A stretch of DNA of 64,000 nt from Acanthacorydalis orientalis (taxonomy: Eukaryota > Arthropoda > Insecta > Megaloptera > Corydalidae): positions 17,915,245-17,979,244 of the forward strand of contig CM068322.1 in the NCBI GenBank assembly GCA_034766995.1. Reading direction: 5' to 3'. Shown piece by piece: positions 39,391 to 51,003 of this stretch. The position numbers and the translations under genes were made by a program. The notes beneath the pieces were generated by a model. That model did no database searches. It was not told the DNA's origin and saw only the letters and a program-made list of their open reading frames with translations. Numbering within the stretch: the first letter of the stretch is position 1; each line of letters begins with the position of its first letter.

Positions 39391-40332
39391 GGACGGACGG
39401 ACGGACGGACGGACGGACGGACGGACGGACGGACGGACGGACGGACGGACGGACGGACGGACGGACGGACGGACGGACGGACGGACGGACGGACGGACGG
39501 ACGGACGGACGGACGGACGGACGGACGGACGGACGGACGGACGGACGGACGGACGGACGGACGGACGGACGGACGGACGGACGGACGGACGGACGGACGG
39601 ACGGACGGACGGACGGACGGACGGACGGACGGACGGACGGACGGACGGACGGACGGACGGACGGACGGACGGACGGACGGACGGACGGACGGACGGACGG
39701 ACGGACGGACGGACGGACGGACGGACGGACGGACGGACGGACGGACGGACGGACGGACGGACGGACGGACGGACGGACGGACGGACGGACGGACGGACGG
39801 ACGGGCGGACGGACGGCCGGACGCAGGGCCGGACGGACGGCCGGACGGACGGCCGGCCGGACGGACGGACGGACGGACGGACGGACGGACGGACGGACGG
39901 ACGGACGGACGGACGGACGGACGGACGGACGGACGGACGGACGGACGGACGGACGGACGGACGGACGGACGGACGGACGGACGGACGGACGGACGGACGG
40001 ACGGACGGACGGACGGACGGACGGACGGACGGACGGACGGACGGACGGACGGACGGACGGACGGACGGACGGACGGACGGACGGACGGACGGACGGACGG
40101 ACGGACGGACGGACGGACGGACGGACGGACGGACGGACGGACGGACGGACGGACGGACGGACGGACGGACGGACGGACGGACGGACGGACGGACGGACGG
40201 ACGGACGGACGGACGGACGGACGGACGGACGGACGGACGGACGGACGGACGGACGGACGGACGGACGGACGGACGGACGGACGGACGGACGGACGGACGG
40301 ACGGACGGACGGACGGACGGACGGACGGACGG
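39391..40332. repeat. 942-bp (GGAC)n tetranucleotide tract
   Basis: About 235 copies of GGAC. It is pure from 39391 to about 39803 and from about 39862 to 40332, with one interruption (39804-39862) of GGGC, GGCC and GCAGGG variants. It starts directly after the core TCTAAAAATG of the last 41-bp unit. Array B contains GACGGACGA in many units, a plausible seed. Since 4 and 3 share no factor, all six frames stay open for the whole tract (DGRT or PSVR repeats); the resulting 331-350-codon frames are not genes. Confidence 0.98.
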
Positions 40333-40702
40333 ATTCGATCTGTGAACCAAACGCGCGCGTTTCACAGATCGAACCACCGAGCCACCACTTAGTTATTATA
40401 ATAAGTTAACGATGTGCATATGAGCCGTTTCGCACTTATGTTCGAATACTTATGACACGGACACGGACACGGACGGGCGGACGGATTCGATCTGTGAACC
40501 AAACGCGCGCGTTTCACAGATCGAACCACCGAGCTACCACTTAGTTATTATAATAAGTTAACGATGTGCATATGAGCCGTTTCGCACTTATGTTCGAATA
40601 CTTATGACACGGACACGGACACGGACAGGACGGACGGACGGACGGATTCGATCTGTGAACCAAACGCGCGCGTTTCACAGATCGAACCACCGAGCCACCA
40701 CT
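40333..40702. repeat. Three composite repeats: hairpin, satellite fragment and CGGACA tail
   Basis: Three tandem copies, starting at 40333, 40485 and 40646 (spacing 152 and 161 bp). Each begins with an inverted repeat whose 13-bp arms TTCGATCTGTGAA and TTCACAGATCGAA are perfect complements around CCAAACGCGCGCGT. Copies 1 and 2 continue with a diverged piece of the 155-bp monomer (AACGATGTGC, CCGTTTCGCACTTA) and end in ACACGGACACGGACAC followed by GGACGG-like units. Copy 3 passes into the D array. The tails suggest that the (GGAC)n tract and this composite unit share an origin. Confidence 0.93.
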
Positions 40703-43700
40703 TGGTCTTTTTGGAAAATAATCGAATCGAATTGCACACCACTTGATAGATAATTTTAAGACGCATCTAACGATGTGCGATATGAGCCGTTTCGCATTTA
40801 ATTTCGACTATTTATGGCCGAAAAACTGCTTGAAAAATGGTTTTTTTAAGAAAATTTTGTTTTTTTTGAAAATAATCGAATCGAACTGCACACCACGTGA
40901 TAGATAATTTTAAGACGCATCTAACGATGTGTGATATGAGCCGTTTTGCACTTAATTTCGACTACTTATGACCGAAAAACTGCTTGAAAAATAGATTTTT
41001 TGAGAAAAGTTCGGTCTTTTTGGAAAATAATCGAATCGAATTGCACACCACGTGATAGATAATTTTAAGACGCATCTAACGATGTGCGACATTAGCCATT
41101 TCGCACATAATTTCGACTACTTATGACCGAAAAACTGCTTGAAAAATAGGTTTTTTGAGAAAAGTTCGGTCTTTTTGGAAAATAATCGAATCGAATTGCA
41201 CACCACGTGATAGATAATTTTAAGACGCATCTAACGATGTGCGACATTAGCCATTTCGCACATAATTTCGACTATTTATGGCCGAAAAACTGCTTGAAAA
41301 ATGGTTTTTTTTAAGAAAATTTTGTTTTTTTTGAAAATAATCGAATCGAATTGCACACCACTTGATAGATAATTTTAAGACGCATCTAACGATGTGCGAT
41401 ATGACCCGTTTCGCACTTAATTTCGACTACTTATGGCCAAAAAACCGGTTAAAAAATGGGTTATATGGGAAAAATTAGGTCTTTTTGGTAAATAAACGAA
41501 TCGAATTGCACACCACGTGATAGATAATTTTAAGACGCATCTAACGATGTGTGATATGAGCCGTTTTGCACTTAATTTCGACTACTTATGACCGAAAAAC
41601 TGCTTGAAAAATAGGTTTTTTGAGAAAAGTTCGGTCTTTTTGGAAAATAATCGAATCGAATTGCACACCACGTGATAGATAATTTTAAGACGCATCTAAC
41701 GATGTGCGACATTAGCCATTTCGCACATAATTTCGACTATTTATGGCCGAAAAACTGCTTGAAAATGGTTTTTTTAAGAAAATTTTGTTTTTTTTGAAAA
41801 TAATCGAATCGAATTGCACACCACTTGATAGATAATTTTAAGACGCATCTAACGATGTGCGATATGACCCGTTTCGCACTTAATTTCGACTACTTATAAC
41901 TGAAAAACCGTCTGAAAAAGTTTTTTTTGGGTAAAATTAGGTCTTTTTGGAAAATGATCAAATCGAATTGCACACCTCTTGATAGATAATTTTAAGACGC
42001 ATCTAACGATTTGCGATATGACCCGTTTCGCACTTAATTTCGACTACTTATGGCCAAAAAACCGGTTAAAAAATGGGTTATATGGGAAAAATTAGGTCTT
42101 TTTGGTAAATAAACGAATCGAATTGCACACCACGTGATAGATAATTTTAAGACGCATCTAACGATGTGCGACATTAGCCATTTCGCACATAATTTCGACT
42201 ATTTATGGCCGAAAAACTGCTTGAAAAATGGTTTTTTTAAGAAAATTTTGTTTTTTTTGAAAATAATCGAATCGAATTGCACACCACTTGATAGATAATT
42301 TTAAGACGCATCTAACGATGTGCGATATGACCCGTTTCGCACTTAATTTCGACTACTTATGGCCAAAAAACCGGTTAAAAAATGGGTTATATGGGAAAAA
42401 TTAGGTCTTTTTGGTAAATAAACGAATCGAATTGCACACCACGTGATAGATAATTTTAAGACGCATCTAACGATGTGTGATATGAGCCGTTTTGCACTTA
42501 ATTTCGACTACTTATGACCGAAAAACTGCTTGAAAAATAGGTTTTTTGAGAAAAGTTCGGTCTTTTTGGAAAATAATCGAATCGAATTGCACACCACGTG
42601 ATAGATAATTTTAAGACGCATCTAACGATGTGCGACATTAGCCATTTCGCACATAATTTCGACTATTTATGGCCGAAAAACTGCTTGAAAATGGTTTTTT
42701 TAAGAAAATTTTGTTTTTTTTGAAAATAATCGAATCGAATTGCACACCACTTGATAGATAATTTTAAGACGCATCTAACGATGTGCGATATGACCCGTTT
42801 CGCACTTAATTTCGACTACTTATGGCCGAAAAACCGGTTGAAAAATGATTTTTTTGGGAAAAATTAGGTCTTTTTGGTAAATAATCGAATCGAATTGGAC
42901 ACCACGTGATAGACAATATTAATACGCATCTAACGATGTGCGATATGACCAGTTTCGCACTTAGTTTCGACTACTTATGGCCAAAAAACCGGTTGAAAAA
43001 TGGGTTATATGGGAAAAATTAGGTCTTTTTGGTAAATAAACGAATCGAATTGCACACCACGTGATAGATAATTTTAAGACGCATCTAACGATGTGTGATA
43101 TGAGCCGTTTTGCACTTAATTTCGACTACTTATGACCGAAAAACTGCTTGAAAAATAGATTTTTTGAGAAAAGTTCGGTCTTTTTGGAAAATAATCGAAT
43201 CGAATTGCACACCACGTGATAGATAATTTTAAGACGCATCTAACGATGTGCGACATTAGCCATTTCGCACATAATTTCGACTATTTATGGCCGAAAAACT
43301 GCTTGAAAAATGGTTTTTTTTAAGAAAATTTTGTTTTTTTTGAAAATAATCGAATCGAATTGCACACCACTTGATAGATAATTTTAAGACGCATCTAACG
43401 ATGTGCGATATGACCCGTTTCGCACTTAATTTCGACTACTTATGGCCAAAAAACCGGTTGAAAAATGGTTTTTTTGGGAAAAATTAGGTCTTTTTGGAAA
43501 ATAATCGAATCGAATTGCATACCACTTGATAGATAATTTTAAGACGCATCTAACGATGTGTGATATGAGCCGTTTCGCACGTAATTTCGACCACTTATGA
43601 CCAAAAAACTGCTTGAAAAATAGGTTTTTTGAGCAAATTTAGGACTTTTTGGAAAATAATCGAATCTAATTGGACACCACGTGATAGATAATATTAAGAT

Positions 43701-46700
43701 GCATCTAACGATGTGCGATATGAGCCGTTTCGCATTTAATTTCGACTATTTATGGCCGAAAAACTGCTTGAAAAATGGTTTTTTTAAGAAAATTTTGTTT
43801 TTTTTGAAAATAATCGAATCGAACTGCACACCACGTGATAGATAATTTTAAGACGCATCTAACGATGTGCGACATTGGCCATTTCGCACATAATTTCGAC
43901 TACTTATGGCCGAAAAACCGGTTGAAAAATGATTTTTTTGGAAAAAATTAGGTCTTTTTGGTAAATAATCGAATCGAATTGGACACCACGTGATAGATAA
44001 TATTAATACGCATCTAACGATGTGCGATATGACCCGTTTCGCACTTAATTTCGACTACTTATGGCCAAAAAACCGGTTGAAAAATGGGTTATATGGGAAA
44101 AATTAGGTCTTTTTGGTAAATAAACGAATCGAATTGCACACCACGTGATAGATAATTTTAAGACGCATCTAACGATGTGTGATATGAGCCGTTTTGCACT
44201 TAATTTCGACTACTTATGACCGAAAAACTGCTTGAAAAATAGGTTTTTTGAGAAAAGTTCGGTCTTTTTGGAAAATAATCGAATCGAATTGCACACCACG
44301 TGATAGATAATTTTAAGACGCATCTAACGATGTGCGACATTAGCCATTTCGCACATAATTTCGACTACTTATGACCGAAAAACTGCTTGAAAAATAGGTT
44401 TTTTGAGAAAAGTTCGGTCTTTTTGGAAAATAATCGAATCGAATTGCACACCACGTGATAGATAATTTTAAGACGCATCTAACGATGTGCGACATTAGCC
44501 ATTTCGCACATAATTTCGACTATTTATGGCCGAAAAACTGCTTGAAAAATGGTTTTTTTAAGAAAATTTTGTTTTTTTTGAAAATAATCGAATCGAATTG
44601 CACACCACTTGATAGATAATTTTAAGACGCATCTAACGATGTGCGATATGACCCGTTTCGCACTTAATTTCGACTACTTATGGCCAAAAAACCGGTTGAA
44701 AAATGGTTTTTTTGGGAAAAATTAGGTCTTTTTGGAAAATAATCGAATCGAATTGCATACCACTTGATAGATAATTTTAAGACGCATCTAACGATGTGTG
44801 ATATGAGCCGTTTCGCACGTAATTTCGACCACTTATGACCAAAAAACTGCTTGAAAAATAGGTTTTTTGAGCAAATTTAGGACTTTTTGGAAAATAATCG
44901 AATCTAATTGGACACCACGTGATAGATAATATTAAGATGCATCTAACGATGTGCGATATGAGCCGTTTCGCATTTAATTTCGACTATTTATGGCCGAAAA
45001 ACTGCTTGAAAAATGGTTTTTTTAAGAAAATTTTGTTTTTTTTGAAAATAATCGAATCGAACTGCACACCACGTGATAGATAATTTTAAGACGCATCTAA
45101 CGATGTGCGACATTGGCCATTTCGCACATAATTTCGACTACTTATGGCCGAAAAACCGGTTGAAAAATGATTTTTTTGGGAAAAATTAGGTCTTTTTGGT
45201 AAATAATCGAATCGAATTGGACACCACGTGATAGACAATATTAATACGCATCTAACGATGTGCGATATGACCAGTTTCGCACTTAGTTTCGACTACTTAT
45301 GGCCAAAAAACCGGTTGAAAAATGGGTTATATGGGAAAAATTAGGTCTTTTTGGTAAATAAACGAATCGAATTGCACACCACGTGATAGATAATTTTAAG
45401 ACGCATCTAACGATGTGTGATATGAGCCGTTTTGCACTTAATTTCGACTACTTATGACCGAAAAACTGCTTGAAAAATAGGTTTTTTGAGAAAAGTTCGG
45501 TCTTTTTGGAAAATAATCGAATCGAATTGCACACCACGTGATAGATAATTTTAAGACGCATCTAACGATGTGCGACATTAGCCATTTCGCACATAATTTC
45601 GACTATTTATGGCCGAAAAACTGCTTGAAAATGGTTTTTTTAAGAAAATTTTGTTTTTTTTGAAAATAATCGAATCGAATTGCACACCACTTGATAGATA
45701 ATTTTAAGACGCATCTAACGATGTGCGATATGACCCGTTTCGCACTTAATTTCGACTACTTATGGCCAAAAAACCGGTTGAAAAATGGTTTTTTTGGGAA
45801 AAATTAGGTCTTTTTGGAAAATAATCGAATCGAATTGCACACCACTTGATAGATAATTTTAAGACGCATCTAACGATGTGCGATATGACCCGTTTCGCAC
45901 TTAATTTCGACTACTTATGGCCAAAAAACCGGTTAAAAAATGGGTTATATGGGAAAAATTAGGTCTTTTTGGTAAATAAACGAATCGAATTGCACACCAC
46001 GTGATAGATAATTTTAAGACGCATCTAACGATGTGTGATATGAGCCGTTTTGCACTTAATTTCGACTACTTATGACCGAAAAACTGCTTGAAAAATAGAT
46101 TTTTTGAGAAAAGTTCGGTCTTTTTGGAAAATAATCGAATCGAATTGCACACCACGTGATAGATAATTTTAAGACGCATCTAACGATGTGCGACATTAGC
46201 CATTTCGCACATAATTTCGACTACTTATGACCGAAAAACTGCTTGAAAAATAGGTTTTTTGAGAAAAGTTCGGTCTTTTTGGAAAATAATCGAATCGAAT
46301 TGCACACCACGTGATAGATAATTTTAAGACGCATCTAACGATGTGCGACATTAGCCATTTCGCACATAATTTCGACTATTTATGGCCGAAAAACTGCTTG
46401 AAAATGGTTTTTTTAAGAAAATTTTGTTTTTTTTGAAAATAATCGAATCGAATTGCACACCACTTGATAGATAATTTTAAGACGCATCTAACGATGTGCG
46501 ATATGACCCGTTTCGCACTTAATTTCGACTACTTATGGCCAAAAAACCGGTTGAAAAATGGTTTTTTTGGGAAAAATTAGGTCTTTTTGGAAAATAATCG
46601 AATCGAATTGCATACCACTTGATAGATAATTTTAAGACGCATCTAACGATGTGTGATATGAGCCGTTTCGCACGTAATTTCGACCACTTATGACCAAAAA

Positions 46701-49700
46701 ACTGCTTGAAAAATAGGTTTTTTGAGCAAATTTAGGACTTTTTGGAAAATAATCGAATCTAATTGGACACCACGTGATAGATAATATTAAGATGCATCTA
46801 ACGATGTGCGATATGAGCCGTTTCGCATTTAATTTCGACTATTTATGGCCGAAAAACTGCTTGAAAAATGGTTTTTTTAAGAAAATTTTGTTTTTTTTGA
46901 AAATAATCGAATCGAACTGCACACCACGTGATAGATAATTTTAAGACGCATCTAACGATGTGCGACATTGGCCATTTCGCACATAATTTCGACTACTTAT
47001 GGCCGAAAAACCGGTTGAAAAATGATTTTTTTGGAAAAAATTAGGTCTTTTTGGTAAATAATCGAATCGAATTGGACACCACGTGATAGATAATATTAAT
47101 ACGCATCTAACGATGTGCGATATGACCCGTTTCGCACTTAATTTCGACTACTTATGGCCAAAAAACCGGTTAAAAAATGGGTTATATGGGAAAAATTAGG
47201 TCTTTTTGGTAAATAAACGAATCGAATTGCACACCACGTGATAGATAATTTTAAGACGCATCTAACGATGTGTGATATGAGCCGTTTTGCACTTAATTTC
47301 GACTACTTATGACCGAAAAACTGCTTGAAAAATAGATTTTTTGAGAAAAGTTCGGTCTTTTTGGAAAATAATCGAATCGAATTGCACACCACGTGATAGA
47401 TAATTTTAAGACGCATCTAACGATGTGCGACATTAGCCATTTCGCACATAATTTCGACTACTTATGACCGAAAAACTGCTTGAAAAATAGGTTTTTTGAG
47501 CAAATTTAGGACTTTTTGGAAAATAATCGAATCTAATTGGACACCACGTGATAGATAATATTAAGATGCATCTAACGATGTGCGATATGAGCCGTTTCGC
47601 ATTTAATTTCGACTATTTATGGCCGAAAAACTGCTTGAAAAATGGTTTTTTTAAGAAAATTTTGTTTTTTTTGAAAATAATCGAATCGAACTGCACACCA
47701 CGTGATAGATAATTTTAAGACGCATCTAACGATGTGCGACATTGGCCATTTCGCACATAATTTCGACTACTTATGGCCGAAAAACCGGTTGAAAAATGAT
47801 TTTTTTGGAAAAAATTAGGTCTTTTTGGTAAATAATCGAATCGAATTGGACACCACGTGATAGATAATATTAATACGCATCTAACGATATGCGATATGAC
47901 CCGTTTCGCACTTAATTTCGACTACTTATGGCCAAAAAACCGGTTAAAAAATGGGTTATATGGGAAAAATTAGGTCTTTTTGGTAAATAAACGAATCGAA
48001 TTGCACACCACGTGATAGATAATTTTAAGACGCATCGAACGATGTGCGACATTAGCCATTTCGCACATAATTTCGACTACTTATGGCCGAAAAACCGGTT
48101 GAAAAATGATTTTTTTGGGAAAAATTAGGTCTTTTTGGTAAATAATCGAATCGAATTGGACACCACGTGATAGACAATATTAATACGCATCTAACGATGT
48201 GCGATATGACCAGTTTCGCACTTAGTTTCGACTACTTATGGCCAAAAAACCGGTTGAAAAATGGGTTATATGGGAAAAATTAGGTCTTTTTGGTAAATAA
48301 ACGAATCGAATTGCACACCACGTGATAGATAATTTTAAGACGCATCTAACGATGTGTGATATGAGCCGTTTTGCACTTAATTTCGACTACTTATGACCGA
48401 AAAACTGCTTGAAAAATAGGTTTTTTGAGAAAAGTTCGGTCTTTTTGGAAAATAATCGAATCGAATTGCACACCACGTGATAGATAATTTTAAGACGCAT
48501 CTAACGATGTGCGACATTAGCCATTTCGCACATAATTTCGACTATTTATGGCCGAAAAACTGCTTGAAAAATGGTTTTTTTAAGAAAATTTTGTTTTTTT
48601 TGAAAATAATCGAATCGAATTGCACACCACTTGATAGATAATTTTAAGACGCATCTAACGATGTGCGATATGACCCGTTTCGCACTTAATTTCGACTACT
48701 TATGGCCAAAAAACCGGTTGAAAAATGTTTTTTTTGGGAAAAATTAGGTCTTTTTGGAAAATAATCGAATCGAATTGCACACCACTTGATAGATAATATT
48801 AAGACGCATCTAACGATGTGCGATATGAGCCGTTTCACACTTAATTTCGACTACTTATGGCCAAAAAACCGGTTGAAAAATGGGTTATATGGGAAAAATT
48901 AGGTATTTTTGGTAAATAAACGAATCGAATTGCACACCACGTGATAGATAATTTTAAGACGCATCTAACGATGTGTGATATGAGCCGTTTTGCACTTAAT
49001 TTCGACTACTTATGACCGAAAAACTGCTTGAAAAATAGGTTTTTTGAGAAAAGTTCGGTCTTTTTGGAAAATAATCGAATCGAATTGCACACCACGTGAT
49101 AGATAATTTTAAGACGCATCTAACGATGTGCGACATTAGCCATTTCGCACATAATTTCGACTATTTATGGCCGAAAAACTGCTTGAAAAATGGTTTTTTT
49201 AAGAAAATTTTGTTTTTTTTGAAAATAATCGAATCGAATTGCACACCACTTGATAGATAATTTTAAGACGCATCTAACGATGTGCGATATGACCCGTTTC
49301 GCACTTAATTTCGACTACTTATGGCCAAAAAACCGGTTGAAAAATGTTTTTTTTGGGAAAAATTAGGTCTTTTTGGAAAATAATCGAATCGAATTGCACA
49401 CCACTTGATAGATAATATTAAGACGCATCTAACGATGTGCGATATGAGCCGTTTCACACTTAATTTCGACTACTTATGGCCAAAAAACCGGTTGAAAAAT
49501 GGGTTATATGGGAAAAATTAGGTATTTTTGGTAAATAAACGAATCGAATTCCACACCACGTGATAGATAATTTTAAGACGCATCTAACGATGTGCGATAT
49601 GAGCCGTTTCGCACTAAATTTCGACTACTTATGGCCGAAAAACTGGTTTAAAAATAGGTTTTTTGAGCAAAGTTATGTATTTTTGGAAAATAATCCAATC

Positions 49701-49853
49701 GAATTGCAAACCACGTGATAGATAATTTCAAGGCGCATCTAACGATATGCGAAATACACATTTTCGCACTTAACTTCGACTACTTATAGCCGAAGAACTG
49801 TTTGAAAAACGTTTTTTTTTTGGGTAAAATAAGGCATTTTGTGTAAGATATGA
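40703..49853 (+). repeat. 155-bp satellite array D with higher-order repeats
   Basis: About 59 tandem monomers of 154-155 bp (measured from successive TAATTTTAAGACGCATC starts at 40751, 40905, 41060, 41215, 41370, 41525 and 41680). Blocks in order: TCTTTTTGGAAAATAATCGA, GCACACCACGTGATAGATAA, GACGCATCTAACGATGTGCG, CCGTTTCGCACTTAATTTCG, ACTACTTATGGCCG, then a variable poly-T segment. Several monomer classes alternate in fixed order: ATATGGG class, AAGAAAATTTTG class, GAGAAAAGTTCGG class and GAGCAAATTTAGGAC class. The class with GCATACCACTTG recurs at 43518, 44756 and 46611, that is after 8 and 12 monomers, so the array has higher-order structure. Short inverted repeats GTGCGA/TCGCAC lie in most monomers. 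Confidence 0.97.
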
Positions 49854-50100
49854 TATAGAACATTAAAATATGCATCGACCAGTGGCAATTAGTTGCCAGA
49901 TGTTTAACAATTTTGATATTTTAATTGTGAAAAACGCGTTTTTCAGCGGTTTTTTGGACTTCTGGTATTTATAGTGGACCAATGTTAATTTTGTCCAATT
50001 GTTTATATAGACAATTAAAGTACGCATTAACCGGTATGAATTCATTTCAAAAATTCGATAAATTTGGATATTTTCAGGAAGAAAAACGCGTTATATCTAA
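49854..50100 (+). repeat. Strongly decayed 155-bp monomers at the array edge
   Basis: Two barely recognisable monomers: ATAGAACATTAAAATATGCATC corresponds in shortened form to the TAGATAATTTTAAGACGCATC block, and AAAACGCGTT recurs at 49931 and 50083 (152 bp apart). They mark the right edge of the D array before unique AT-rich DNA. Confidence 0.7.
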
Positions 50101-50611
50101 AATAACTTTGATAAAATAGTTATTATTTAAAAATCTGTAAAGTATATTTTAATATGTGAAGACATTTTTAACTTGTTGAGGATTTCATGTGTATTATAAT
50201 TTAACTATTTTAGTATTTTTTTAAAAAAAAGCTTTCCATACCTCAATTAAATTAAATAATTCCTTTTTTTATAAAAAATATATTTTCATGCCTACACAAG
50301 TGCATTACCGGAATTAATTAATTGTATCTAAATTATTATTAAATTATCTGAAGTAAACTATTTATATCAAAATAATTTTAGATATTTATTTAACTAACAA
50401 AAAATTCATCTATCCTAATTATTTTAAACATATTTTTAAAAATATATATTTGTATATATTCATTCTCTTAGACATTTTCTAAGAAATAACTATTTACATT
50501 GACATCATCTTAGTCTCTTCAATAATTTATAGACAAAAATTACATCATCACTTTTTAAAAAATAAATCTGATAATTATTTACTCTATTTTAGACACTTTC
50601 TAATATATATA

Positions 50612-50677
<66 letters not shown>

Positions 50678-51003
50678 CAGTAAATATGCATATCAAATAT
50701 TTTATAGATCAAATAACTCTTAATTATTCATAAATAAATAATTATTTGTATCTAAATCATTTTAGACAGTTAGTTAATTCCACAAACAAAGTAAAGTATA
50801 GAAGCATAAAAAATACCTGCTATTATCTGCACTCTGGAAATGGTGACATTTATATTTAAATAGTCCAGATTATAATTTTGATAAATTCGATAATTTTAAT
50901 AAGTTTAATAAATTTGATTAATAGATGAATATTTATAGATATTTGCTTAGTTAATAGTTTTATATGATGATGATTACAATTCAGTTTATAAAAATGCAGT
51001 AAT
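50101..51003. other. AT-rich spacer between satellite and IFT80, 3' flank of IFT80
   Basis: No gene is supported. A (AT)n tract fills about 50603-50675. The minus-strand 3' untranslated region and poly(A) site of IFT80 must lie in the right part; the exact site is not evident because the sequence is uniformly AT-rich. Confidence 0.5.

Noticed and set aside
39357..40409. 331-350-codon open frames of DGRT or PSVR repeats as a real low-complexity protein
   Set aside because: A tetranucleotide tract lacking any stop triplet stays open in all six frames. There is no independent coding evidence.
40703..49853. CENP-B box in the 155-bp monomer
   Set aside because: The TTCG-containing segments (TTCGACTACTTATGG, TTCGAATACTTATGAC) do not fit the spacing and CGGG end of the CENP-B box consensus.
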